From Periconia sp. R9002 (Eukaryota; Ascomycota; Dothideomycetes; Pleosporales; Periconiaceae): DNA of 64,000 bases. The DNA lies in assembly GCA_023627715.1 (NCBI GenBank), contig JAMAHW010000025.1, positions 62,001 through 126,000 on the forward strand. The letters are read 5' to 3'. Made by a program: the position numbers and the translations under genes. The notes under the pieces were generated by a model. It was not told the origin of the DNA, did not search any database, and saw only the letters and a list, made by a program, of their open reading frames with translations. Shown here in pieces: positions 47,073 to 57,473 of the stretch (its first letter is position 1; each line of letters opens with the position of its first letter).

Positions 47073-50000
47073 ATGAACCCTATGGCAGGCAACTATACTC
47101 TGTCAGAGCAGGATTTTCAGAAGTTGGTCAATGAATTCAACGGAAATGACAACACCCATTTTTTGGGGCATCGTTTGGACCATCTTTTCGAGATGACGGT
47201 AGAGAAATTTTCCGAAAATATTGCCCTCATACACGAAAACTCTTCGATGTCATATAAAGACCTGAATTCATCGGCGAATCTCTTTGCGCGGGGACTCCAG
47301 GAGCGAGGTCTCGGATATGGGGACGTGGTGGGCCTTGCCGTGTCTCGTTCCATCGATCTTATCGTCGTCACCCTTGCTGTGCTCAAACTGGGCGCAGCCT
47401 ATGTTCCTATTGACATATTGTTGCCCGCACAACGTATCGACCACATGATAGAGAATGCAAAGCCGAAGTTTCTCCTTATTGATAAAAGGCCAGGAGACAG
47501 TCTGGCGTCTTGGACAGAGTTGTGTTTGGATATTAATGAAGTCAAGGCTTGTACGACACTTGATGCATCTAATCTGGATGTGAAGATTCACCATAAAGAC
47601 CTCGCTTATATCATATACACATCTGGTTCCACTGGGCGGCCCAAAGGGGTGGAGGTTAGCCATGGTGCCGCCGCAAATTTTCTCTGTTCTCTTCGTGAGT
47701 ACGAGCCGGGATGCAACTCATGCGACCGACTGCTTGCCATCACAACAATCAGCTTCGACATGTCAGTTCTTGAGATGTACCTACCAATCCTTTCAGGCGC
47801 TACGATTGTTCTTGCGAACGCCAATGCTATCAAGGATCCCCACGAGATAATACACCTGATCAAAACACATCAAGTCACAATACTGCAAGCAACACCAGCA
47901 ACATGGACGATGCTTTGGGATTCTGGTTGGAAGGGGAGTCCGAGACTTTCAAAAATATTATGTGGTGGCGAACCACTTTCTCGAAGCCTAGCCGATCGAT
48001 TACTTACTTCAGCTGATTCTGTCTGGAATGTGTACGGGCCCGCAGAAACCACGTACGGAAGCATTGGACGAGTTGGAGCAGATGAGATTGTTGTGGGCAA
48101 CCCGGTAGTTAATGGCCGGATATACGTACTTGGAAATGATCTCTATCCTGTTCCAGTGGGCTGTGAAGGTGAAGTTTACATTGGCGGTGCCAGCGTCTCG
48201 AATGGATATCGAGGTCAGGTAGAACTGACACAATCTCGGTTTTTGGAAAATCCATTCCACGAAGGCACCTTTTTCCGCACGGGTGACCTCGCTAAATTCG
48301 TCGACTACGGAAAACTTCAAATCATTGGTCGGTCAGACGGAGTGATAAAGCTCCGTGGAAATCGTATTGACGTTGGCGATGTCGAGGCTGCTCTGAATGA
48401 CCACCCCCTCGTGTCTTCTGCAGCGGTAGTACACCGAGACGACCGGTTAGTGGCATACTGTGTTGTTCAAGATTCATGTTCAAACCATGAAAGATCCCTC
48501 GAAACCATGTTACGTCCTTGGGTTACTGAGCGTCTTCCCTCATATATGGTGCCAGCATTCTTTGTTTCCTTGGAAAAACTGCCTTTATCTCCAAGCCAGA
48601 AAGTGGACAGAAAAGCCCTTCCAGATCCTTTAGACACAACTCAACGCACTCAGCTATTTACAATGCCGACTTCAGCTACGGAAAAACAGATAAAGGAGAT
48701 TTGGACAGCAATTCTGGGTCATGATCAGTTTGGCATCGATGATAGCTTCTTCCATGTCGGCGGTGATTCCGCGCGCATTATACGTATGCAGGCGGCCTTG
48801 GAGGAGCGTCTCAACTGCTTTGTTTCTACGCCTATTTTATTCCAACATTTTACTATAAAGACATTGGCTGCCCATTTTACAGAGAGGTTTGACAGTACAA
48901 ACACTACGCAGCATGATTCAAGTTTTTCCTCTGAATCCAACAACGTCAGCGAAGGTATTGCAATTGTCTCAATGGCATGTCGATTACCTGGTAACGTGAC
49001 TACGCCCGAAGAATTCTGGAAAGTGCTTCAAAATGGCGAAGAGACCATCGCTGAGGTGCCCAAAAATCGTTGGGTTTCCGAAAGCAGTTATAAATCGGAG
49101 GCTGGTGCTGAACGCATATCGTATTGTCGCAGAGGTGGGTTTCTCGACTCACTTGACTCATTCGATGCATCATTTTTTCGTATTTCCCCACGCGAGGCAC
49201 ATGCTATGGACCCGGAGCAGCATCTGACATTGGAACTGTGTTGGGAAACAATGGAACGGGCAGGCTATACCACCAAGCAGCTCGATGGTAGTGCTACAGG
49301 CGTTTTTATCGGGGTGAGTAAAAACGGGACAACAAGAAAACCGGCCCCAATGGAACTCGACGGACACTCCATTTCTGGGACAGCGGAAGCTACTCTATCT
49401 GGCCGATTGTCGTATACATTCAACCTTCGTGGGCCAAATTTAACCATTGACACAGCCTGCTCCTCGTCCCTTGTAGCCACGCACTTGGCTTGTAATGCGT
49501 TACGTCATGGTGAATGCGACATGGCTTTGGTGGGCGGCGTGAGCCTTCTCCTAAATCCAGCCATCCACATTGAGTTCAGTAAACTTGGAGGAATTTCGGC
49601 AGATGGGCGCTGCAGAGCTTTCTCGCATGATGCGGACGGTACAGGATTTTCCGAAGGTGCTGTTACCATGGTCTTGAAACGCGTATCTGACGCAAAACGT
49701 CATGGCGACACCATCCATGCTGTGCTGCACGGCACTGCTGTATCTCATGGTGGTCGTAGTGTCAGCTTGACGGCGCCCAATATCTATTCACAGCAGTCTT
49801 TGATTACAACAGCGCTGAGAAGATCAAATATAAGCCCAGAAGAAATCGATTATGTCGAAGCCCACGGCACTGCGACCAAGTTGGGAGACCCGATTGAAGC
49901 CGCAGCACTGGCTGAAGTCTTTAAGACAACAAATCCACGAAAGACTCCTCTGTGGATCGGCTCTGCCAAATCGAATATTGGTCACACACAGGCAGCGGCC

Positions 50001-53000
50001 GGCTTAGTGGGTCTGTTGAAAGTAATATTGTCCTTGGAAAACAACATGTTACCGAAAACACTCCATGTGAAGGAACCAACCTCAGCAATCGATTGGAAAA
50101 ACACCAATTTAGAATTGGTGATGACAAACCATCCGTGGAATTCGAACATTAATAGACCACGAAGAGCTGGGGTAAGCTCTTTTGGGCTTGGGGGAACTAT
50201 TGCTCACGTCGTCGTTGAGGAGTTTCCTCCGAATGCCGCGGATCATAATAGCAATTGTGTCGGGTATAAAACTCCGGCAACTTTCCCTTTCCTTCTATCA
50301 GCTCCTAGCATATCGGCTTTAAGAGCACAAGCCGTAAAGCTTAAATCGCACCTGGAGAGTGAGATAGGCAAAATGCAGGGAGTGGCTGATATAGCCTATT
50401 CATTAGCTACTTCCCGTACACATTTCCAAAAAAGACTGGCAGTGGTAGCCGAAGGGAAAGAACAGCTTATCAGCAAGTTACGATCTATTGCTTCCGAGTT
50501 GAGCGAACTATGCCCTGGCGATAAAGTGAAGAAAGCGAACATCACTATGTTATTCCCGGGACAAGGCAGTCAAAAACATGGAATGGGCAAGGACTTGTAT
50601 AATACGTTCCCTTCTTTCCGAAACTCGCTAGATCAGATTGCGGCCGAGTTCTCTGAGCTTGATCAGTCCCTTCGAGATGTCATGTGGTCTGAACCAGGAA
50701 CTTCCACGGCATCACTACTCGACCGGACCGATTATGCGCAACCTGCTTTATTTGCGCTTCAAGTATCCTTGTGGAAATTATGGTCCAGTTGGGGTGTGAA
50801 ACCTGCATTTTTAGTTGGGCATAGTGTGGGAGAATTTGCTGTTGCTCACGTGTCGGGGATCCTCAGTCTCAAAGACGCTTGCCGACTCGTCTTGGTGCGC
50901 AGTCAGCTCATGCAGGCAGTTGCCAAGAAAGGTAAAATGCTGGCGGTAGAAATGAATGGTGATAAAGTCAATGCGACAATCCGAGGGATGGATTTGACGG
51001 AGATGGCACAGATTGCGGCCTATAATACACCGTCTCAAACTGTGATTTCTGGAGATGCGACTGCTGTGCATGCCCTAGCAGACCACTTCGGAAATACTAG
51101 GACGAAAATGCTTGATACAAGCTGCGCGTTTCATTCACATCACATGGATGAAATCATGAGTCGATTTGAGGACGCCTTACGGACGGTACAATTCGCTTCA
51201 CCGACAATACCCATTATCAGCAGCATGACAGGAAAGTCAGCTATAGAAGACGAGTTGAGAACAGCCAAATACTGGATGCAACAAGCTCGTAACGCAGTTC
51301 AAATGACCGAGTCCTTCACGACCTTGTTTGATCAGGGTGCGAACATGTTTCTCGAAATTGGCCCAGGATCCACACTTTGCTCTTTGGGAGCCGCGTGTCT
51401 TCTAGATGCTCCGCAAGCTCAAGACACTCTGTGGCTACCGTCAATCAACGTAGATTTGGACGAAGGGTCCGGAATGTTGCAGACTGCCAGTATGCTTCAC
51501 ATTAGTAATGTGTATCTGGACTGGTCTACAATTTATCACAACTTTCACTGTCAGAGGGTGATACTGCCTACATATGCCTTTCAGCGAAAGCCACTGCGAT
51601 CAGTTCAAGAGCACAACGGTCACATCGTGCAGAGACCTAAAAACGCTAGCCCAGGTTGGAACAGCAACTCCAACAACAGCGCCGACAACGATCCATTTGA
51701 AAATTCCAACAACATGATGTATTCTATGACCTGGCATCCAATCCTTTCTTCTCCACTATTCAGCTCCCAAAATTGGGGAGTACTCGTCCCATCGTCCAAA
51801 ACTGCCTGGACGACCGATTTGCAAAAAGTCCTATCCCTCACCACCTGGCTCAAACTCTCCCCTATACAAAACCTCAATCAAACCTCCGGACTTGACGGCA
51901 TTCTGTACCTCTGGGATACCAAAGCTAACGTTGTCGACACGGCGCATCAATTCACTGTCCAAGGCCTATCCCACCTTCAGCAAATCATCGAAATTGGTAC
52001 TGTATCTAAGCCACTAGTGTGGATTACTTACCACTCGATTAGTACTGGCGACGGTGATGAACCCGTTAACGTTGGGGCAGCGCCATTACTGGGCCTAGTG
52101 CGCAGTGCGAGAAGTGAGCATCCAAATCTACGCTTGAGTTTGGTAGATGCGGATTACGCGACAGATGCGACTGCAGCTGCACTAAGTTCGTTGAGGAACC
52201 AAGTTATGGACGTTGCTGTCCGTGATGGTCGGCTTTTAAAGCCTCAGCTGGAGCGTGTGGACAGTTCTGTGATAAAGAAAACATCCCTACGGACGCCCAA
52301 GGTGGTGCGTGAAGGTGGTGCCGTGGTAATTACGGGGGGTTTGGGGTATATTGGAAGACAGGTAGCTGAGCGCCTCGCTAACTCCCACGGGGTACGCGAT
52401 TTGGTTCTTCTCTCGCGACGTGGAATAGATGATGTGAACGCTCGAGATGTGATTGCAAGGCTTGCCAAGTTGGGAGCTAAAGCCACCGTCATTGCAGGAG
52501 ACGTTGCCGATTCTCGAAGTCTCGCGTCTGTTTTGGAATTGTTCAGCAGTCAACGACCTTTACGTGGGATAGTTCATGCAGCAGGCGTGGTCGATTCGGG
52601 GACTTTATCAACTCTCACACCGCACAAATGCATCTCTACCTTAACGCCAAAGGTGGACGGCCTGTGGAATCTTCACGAGCAGACAAAAGGACAGGATTTG
52701 GATTTTTTCGTTATGTTTTCATCGATATCAGGGGTTTTAGGTTTACCCGGGCTGGCGAACTATGCTGCCGCTAATTCTTTTGTCGATATGCTGGCGTATT
52801 TGCGACATGCTCAGGGCCTCCCAGCAACATCCCTAGCCTATGGTCCATGGGACGGAGATGGTATGATCACGACTTTGATTCCGACTACTCGTTCGCATCT
52901 TTCACAATTTGGAATGGAACTGATTACACCTGAAGTCGGTCTTGATCTGTTCGAGCAAGCTATGGTTTCAGGCGCGGCACTCACGATACCAGCTATCCTC

Positions 53001-54626
53001 GATCTGGAGCGGCTCAAAATGTATTATGAGAGCCAGGGAGGTGTACCCTCAATTTTGAAAACACTGCTCGGTGTGTCGAACATCAGTGAATCTGTTTCGG
53101 TGACAATGTCACTTCGAAACATGCTTCTCGAGGCAGCCCCAGAAACCCACGCTGATATTGTACTCCGAAAAGTGCAAGAGACAACGGCTAAAATCTTGGG
53201 ACACAGTGAGGCAGAGAACCTAGGCCTAGACCGATCTCTGCGGGAATCCGGGGTCGACTCTCTAACGGCAGTCCTGATACGTAACGGCCTAACAAAGCTA
53301 ACAGGAGTCCAATTGCCACCTAATCTCACCTTTCTGTACCCAACTCCAAGGTTGCTGAGTGAATACGTACTATCCGAGATGAAGCAACAGACTCAGAAAA
53401 CAAACACCAATGGACATGCCAAAAGTCCAAGACAGATCACGGATATAGTCTCCATGGGAAAAGGGCTCCTCGACCGGACAATCCAATTCCGCAATATTTC
53501 AGAGCGAAAACCCTCCAATCCTACCAATTCCGAAACCGTTTTCATAACCGGCGCAACGGGTTTCGTTGGCGCCTTCATGGTGCACGAATTCCTCGAACGA
53601 AACATGCAAGTATGCTGCCTCACACGCGCAAGCTCAGCATCCCAGGCGCAACACCGCGTCATCCAAACCTTTATCCAATACAATCTATGGAAAACCCACT
53701 ATATCTCTCTTCTGAAATGCATTCCAGGTGATCTCTCCAAGCCACTCTTAGGCCTCACCCTCGGCTCCTTTACACACCTCGCAGAAAACACAGACTACAT
53801 CCTGCATTCGGGCGCCCTAGTTGACTGGATGCGCCCGCTGCCGGACTACATGGGCGCCAACATCCTAGGTACGCACGAGGTGCTACGTCTCGCCTCCCTC
53901 GGCCGGCCCAAAGCCATCCACTTCATCTCCACCATATCTACGCTTCCGATCCACCTGGGCTACGGGCTCTCGGAGGACAGTAAGGAATATGGCTACGGGA
54001 CATCCAAGTACGTGGCTGAGAAACTGGTGGCGGCTGCGCGGTTCCGTGGGGCGATGGCGAAGACGTATCGGCTGCCATTTGTGGGCGCGGCGAGCGAGAG
54101 CGGCCAGTTCCGCCGGGACCGCGGAGATTTTCTGCATAATCTCATAATGGCGATACGGGAAATGGGCGTAATTCCGCGAATTGAGGTACGCATGGAGGCG
54201 GTTCTGCCAGTGGATTATTTGTGTCGCACTGTGATTAGCATTATGATGAAGTGCGATGACGGTGGCGGTGGCCAGAATGAGTATGATTTCCTCGACGCAC
54301 AAGCTCCTACGTTTTTGGAGTTCTTTGGGACGATCAATGGTGGGGGAGCGGTGCTTGAGTTTGAGGAATGGTATCAGAAGGCTTTGGCGTACGCTGAAGA
54401 GCATCCGGGGAGTTGTGTTGCTCGCGTCATTCCGATTATGGATGGTTATACGAATCAGACTGCTGGGGATATGCTGAAGGGGAGTGTTGTTAGTGGTTGT
54501 TTGTTGGGCTCAGACGTTTACCCATGTCCTCCTCTTGACGAGGATTATGTTCAGAGATATTTGCAATGTATTATGGAATGGGAGAACGGAAAGGAAGAAT
54601 CTGGTATTCCTAAAGGTGTACGATAG
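47073..54626 (+). CDS. swnK: Hybrid NRPS-PKS, A-T-KS-AT-KR-ACP-TD (swainsonine synthetase-type, SwnK)
   Basis: One exon of 2517 residues. The adenylation domain (about 45-520) has YTSGSTGRPKG, GPAETTYG, RTGDLAKF and KLRGNRIDVGD. The first carrier has GGDSARI (Ser 566). The ketosynthase (about 625-1055) has DTACSSS (Cys 796), EAHGTATKLGD (His 931) and KSNIGHT (His 971). The acyltransferase has LFPGQGSQ, GHSVG (Ser 1251) and the AFHSHHM malonyl-type motif. The ketoreductase has TGGLGYIG and the Tyr in NYAAANSF (about 1897). The second carrier has GVDSLTA (Ser 2063). The terminal reductase has TGATGFVGAF (about 2156) and YGTSK. There is no DH, ER, methyltransferase or condensation domain. It should load pipecolate, extend once with malonyl-CoA, reduce the ketone and release an aldehyde that cyclises. 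This order is diagnostic of SwnK. The first ATG was used as the start. Confidence 0.92.
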   Translation: MNPMAGNYTLSEQDFQKLVNEFNGNDNTHFLGHRLDHLFEMTVEKFSENIALIHENSSMSYKDLNSSANLFARGLQERGLGYGDVVGLAVSRSIDLIVVTLAVLKLGAAYVPIDILLPAQRIDHMIENAKPKFLLIDKRPGDSLASWTELCLDINEVKACTTLDASNLDVKIHHKDLAYIIYTSGSTGRPKGVEVSHGAAANFLCSLREYEPGCNSCDRLLAITTISFDMSVLEMYLPILSGATIVLANANAIKDPHEIIHLIKTHQVTILQATPATWTMLWDSGWKGSPRLSKILCGGEPLSRSLADRLLTSADSVWNVYGPAETTYGSIGRVGADEIVVGNPVVNGRIYVLGNDLYPVPVGCEGEVYIGGASVSNGYRGQVELTQSRFLENPFHEGTFFRTGDLAKFVDYGKLQIIGRSDGVIKLRGNRIDVGDVEAALNDHPLVSSAAVVHRDDRLVAYCVVQDSCSNHERSLETMLRPWVTERLPSYMVPAFFVSLEKLPLSPSQKVDRKALPDPLDTTQRTQLFTMPTSATEKQIKEIWTAILGHDQFGIDDSFFHVGGDSARIIRMQAALEERLNCFVSTPILFQHFTIKTLAAHFTERFDSTNTTQHDSSFSSESNNVSEGIAIVSMACRLPGNVTTPEEFWKVLQNGEETIAEVPKNRWVSESSYKSEAGAERISYCRRGGFLDSLDSFDASFFRISPREAHAMDPEQHLTLELCWETMERAGYTTKQLDGSATGVFIGVSKNGTTRKPAPMELDGHSISGTAEATLSGRLSYTFNLRGPNLTIDTACSSSLVATHLACNALRHGECDMALVGGVSLLLNPAIHIEFSKLGGISADGRCRAFSHDADGTGFSEGAVTMVLKRVSDAKRHGDTIHAVLHGTAVSHGGRSVSLTAPNIYSQQSLITTALRRSNISPEEIDYVEAHGTATKLGDPIEAAALAEVFKTTNPRKTPLWIGSAKSNIGHTQAAAGLVGLLKVILSLENNMLPKTLHVKEPTSAIDWKNTNLELVMTNHPWNSNINRPRRAGVSSFGLGGTIAHVVVEEFPPNAADHNSNCVGYKTPATFPFLLSAPSISALRAQAVKLKSHLESEIGKMQGVADIAYSLATSRTHFQKRLAVVAEGKEQLISKLRSIASELSELCPGDKVKKANITMLFPGQGSQKHGMGKDLYNTFPSFRNSLDQIAAEFSELDQSLRDVMWSEPGTSTASLLDRTDYAQPALFALQVSLWKLWSSWGVKPAFLVGHSVGEFAVAHVSGILSLKDACRLVLVRSQLMQAVAKKGKMLAVEMNGDKVNATIRGMDLTEMAQIAAYNTPSQTVISGDATAVHALADHFGNTRTKMLDTSCAFHSHHMDEIMSRFEDALRTVQFASPTIPIISSMTGKSAIEDELRTAKYWMQQARNAVQMTESFTTLFDQGANMFLEIGPGSTLCSLGAACLLDAPQAQDTLWLPSINVDLDEGSGMLQTASMLHISNVYLDWSTIYHNFHCQRVILPTYAFQRKPLRSVQEHNGHIVQRPKNASPGWNSNSNNSADNDPFENSNNMMYSMTWHPILSSPLFSSQNWGVLVPSSKTAWTTDLQKVLSLTTWLKLSPIQNLNQTSGLDGILYLWDTKANVVDTAHQFTVQGLSHLQQIIEIGTVSKPLVWITYHSISTGDGDEPVNVGAAPLLGLVRSARSEHPNLRLSLVDADYATDATAAALSSLRNQVMDVAVRDGRLLKPQLERVDSSVIKKTSLRTPKVVREGGAVVITGGLGYIGRQVAERLANSHGVRDLVLLSRRGIDDVNARDVIARLAKLGAKATVIAGDVADSRSLASVLELFSSQRPLRGIVHAAGVVDSGTLSTLTPHKCISTLTPKVDGLWNLHEQTKGQDLDFFVMFSSISGVLGLPGLANYAAANSFVDMLAYLRHAQGLPATSLAYGPWDGDGMITTLIPTTRSHLSQFGMELITPEVGLDLFEQAMVSGAALTIPAILDLERLKMYYESQGGVPSILKTLLGVSNISESVSVTMSLRNMLLEAAPETHADIVLRKVQETTAKILGHSEAENLGLDRSLRESGVDSLTAVLIRNGLTKLTGVQLPPNLTFLYPTPRLLSEYVLSEMKQQTQKTNTNGHAKSPRQITDIVSMGKGLLDRTIQFRNISERKPSNPTNSETVFITGATGFVGAFMVHEFLERNMQVCCLTRASSASQAQHRVIQTFIQYNLWKTHYISLLKCIPGDLSKPLLGLTLGSFTHLAENTDYILHSGALVDWMRPLPDYMGANILGTHEVLRLASLGRPKAIHFISTISTLPIHLGYGLSEDSKEYGYGTSKYVAEKLVAAARFRGAMAKTYRLPFVGAASESGQFRRDRGDFLHNLIMAIREMGVIPRIEVRMEAVLPVDYLCRTVISIMMKCDDGGGGQNEYDFLDAQAPTFLEFFGTINGGGAVLEFEEWYQKALAYAEEHPGSCVARVIPIMDGYTNQTAGDMLKGSVVSGCLLGSDVYPCPPLDEDYVQRYLQCIMEWENGKEESGIPKGVR

Positions 54627-55296
54627 AACAGCTTGATACATCTAGTCATTACTCGTAGTTATTGCACTACATGAATTGAGTCGCCTTAGTAACACTATTA
54701 CGTTTTGACACTTATAAAGCTCTTGAACTCCCGTCATGAGCAGAGAGAAAGACGCAAACCCTTATGGGTACGGCGATATAAATCGAACTAAATTAACGCG
54801 GGATTCATAAGCGTGGATGTCGTCAAATGTTCAAAGTGAAGGGCGGGGGTTATCGTCCATGGGCGCGCATCGTCGAGAAGGGCACACTTGGCTGCATTTT
54901 CCATACCTCCTCTCTTCTCTTCTACGAGAACATTATACCGGATAAAATCAGATACGCCGACTGTCATTTAAGACTTGAGATGGGGATATTTAGTGTCACA
55001 TGTGGCGGAATTTGGGGTTTTGGTGTAGTTTTGTTGTGATTGTATGTAGGGATGGTTAATTGTTTTGCCTGTACGTTTACTCCAACTAACATTTAAGCGC
55101 GACCTGCGTCAGCTGATTACGTTGAGCAGAGCAAAATGCAAGAAAACACTCTTCAATTTTCGATTACCTCTGCGATAATACAAGCTGGTGAGCGATACTT
55201 TGAGCCTCGCGTAAACTGCAAACCACTTCATAGTTGCGCATTTCAACGGCTCCATCCCCATACCCTCGAGACCCCAAGGTCTTCCAGGCCATCCTT
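54627..55296. other. Intergenic, convergent
   Basis: No gene supported; short frames only. It marks the likely right border of the SWN-type cluster. Confidence 0.35.
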
Positions 55297-56742
55297 CTAG
55301 CCCTGATTCCCGATCCCATTTACTTTCCCAAACTCCATTTTATCCCACACCTTCACACTGCCTTCTCTCTCCCTACTTTCCACCTTCTTCATGACTTTAG
55401 GAGACTCGTTGTCCACCACGTCTGGATGCGAATTACCTCTCGCCTGCTCCTCCCCGCTCGATTGCGAATCGTCCCTATGACTCTTCTTGCCTGAACGGGT
55501 AAGCGAGAAGGCGGAAGTTGATTTCAGGTATAGCTTCTGCAGCGAGTTGACTAGGGAATCGGCGGAGCGGAGCCGGGTGAAGACCGGGACGATCGTGGGG
55601 AGACACGCGGCGATTATGGAGAAGGTTGCTTCGAGGTGGCCCCAGATGTGGTTGAGGTTCGACATACCTGGGGTAAAAGTGATCAGCTCGATTTCTTCAT
55701 TTTTTATTTGCTTGGGAAGAGCGTAATGGAAACTCACGCGTTCGGGCGAACGGGCTAAGTGAGGTTATATATGTGACTTGATAGGCGTAGTAAATGCGAA
55801 CGGCGCTGGCAACTAGACAACTACATCGGGGAGCATGTTAGCTTATGATTGGAGCTAAGTGAATTCTTTTTTTTTTTGGTTGAAGGAGGTTTTAATACGT
55901 ACAAAGCTCCTAGTGCGAAAACGCCAATCACCTGTGCTTTACGGTGCGTGCTCAAAGTCATGGAGCTGATCAAGGGGATAGGGATCAACAACACGATGAT
56001 GTCAAGCATAAGATCAATAGCGTTCATGGACAGAAGAAATGCGCCATAGTTGATGACTCTCGATAACTGCGTCGGAGGGCCAGTCCAGAAATCTGAGGGC
56101 TTGCTACCTGCGCAGAAAAGCGATCCCTATTGCATTTCATTAACCACGCACTCTTTGGCAACCAAAAACTGGATGGTTCGACTTACGAAAAACGCTGTTA
56201 TAGTCCAAGCGACGACGACCGTGAAGTATACGTGGAAGAAGACACGGAATCGTTTGCGGACCTGGAAGATACGTCTGTAGAATAGCACGACGGACATCTT
56301 GATGATGCCGTAGACTAAGTGGCAGAGGATAACGTCGACATAAATGGACTGGAGGGCACAGTTTAGTTTTCTGGCTCGCTATCGTACTCCGCTCTTCGCG
56401 TACCTTTTTATACTCGATCCTCGCGTGAGGCTTCATGAACGGTATAACATAGCCAATGTAATGTTTTGATCCTGCCCAAATACCGTGGATATTTAACCCC
56501 GTGTTGATAATCTGGTGCAATTAGACCTGACTTTCATCTATGAAGCGTGTGAAGGCGGCACTCACCAGTGCAGCTAAAATCGTGTAGTCGTCACCCAAAT
56601 ATGGCTGATGTTTGATTTTTCTGGCCCAGAATCGCAGAGCTACAAAGATTGGTCCCAAAACCAGAAGCACCGCGTTGATAGCTACCTGACCATTGTTGAC
56701 AACTGGTGTCGGGCCAGGTGGAATCTTGAAGCTGGGCGCCAT
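55297..56742 (-). CDS. PTH11-like/rhodopsin-type integral membrane protein
   Basis: Six exons (56566-56742, 56404-56511, 56187-56348, 55903-56126, 55738-55820, 55297-55667) give 374 residues. About seven membrane spans are visible, including LLVLGPIFVALRFWAR, DIIVLLIPIPLI and AQVIGVFALGAL. GDDYTIL and the extracellular Cys and SLFCAG pattern match the fungal rhodopsin/SAT4-type domain of PTH11 relatives. The tail is charged and probably cytosolic. These are orphan GPCR-like receptors of unknown ligand. It lies between the SWN-type and UstYa-type gene groups and may belong to neither. One acceptor (55821) was chosen because the nearer AG gives a stop codon. Confidence 0.85.
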
Positions 56743-57473
56743 CTGTGATGTTTCCACTATTCGTTACAGCTCCTGGAGAGACAGTAAATGCAGCAGCAGT
56801 CGAAAATACTTTTGCGATGCTCAACAGCGATGCGCAACAGAAATCGCCATTTACTAAGCAGAAGAAACCTCAACACCAAGAATCTGCTGGTGAGGGGAAG
56901 GGTGGTGGAGGGTCGGCGACCGGAATGGATGTGACCAATAAACTCCGAGCAACAATGATTTATTGCTTACTTCGTACATGCAGCTCTGTCTGATTACGAG
57001 GTACTGCGGTTGTCGGACCCGCCCTCTCCCCACATGGCCAACGCCGATAGTGAACAAGGGTGTGCAATTGGCTCTTTTCATGCAAGACATTGTAACACAA
57101 GAAGTGCCACATGCTCAATTGAGTCAAGCACTGTAGAACAAGGGCGGTTGGGTTAGTCGGGACTCGACGGTAAGCTCGGGCGTATCCCTTGCCAATTTAT
57201 CCGGAAGACGTGCTTGATACTCGTACGGCACTACGTATTTCGGGAGGAGTCATTTAGACTAGCTTGAGGACGTTGGCAACGGCTCCCTTGGGCTAGAAAG
57301 TTCGTCGTGTTTTTACTCACAAATGATCTTAAGATGATTTATGGGGCAACGCATGGGCACTGAAAGCATAGATGGCATTCCGAGGTTCAAACTATGTAGT
57401 ATGTAGCTTGGGAAAAAGCTTCTTGCTCGGCGCGGCCCGCAAAATCCGCCTTGTAGTAGCGGGCGCGAACGGG
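56743..57473. other. Intergenic
   Basis: This 731-bp gap has no gene and should carry the promoter of the PTH11-like gene. Confidence 0.35.

Noticed and set aside
53883..54404. 173-residue open frame antisense to the terminal reductase of the synthetase
   Set aside because: Shadow of a strongly coding region.
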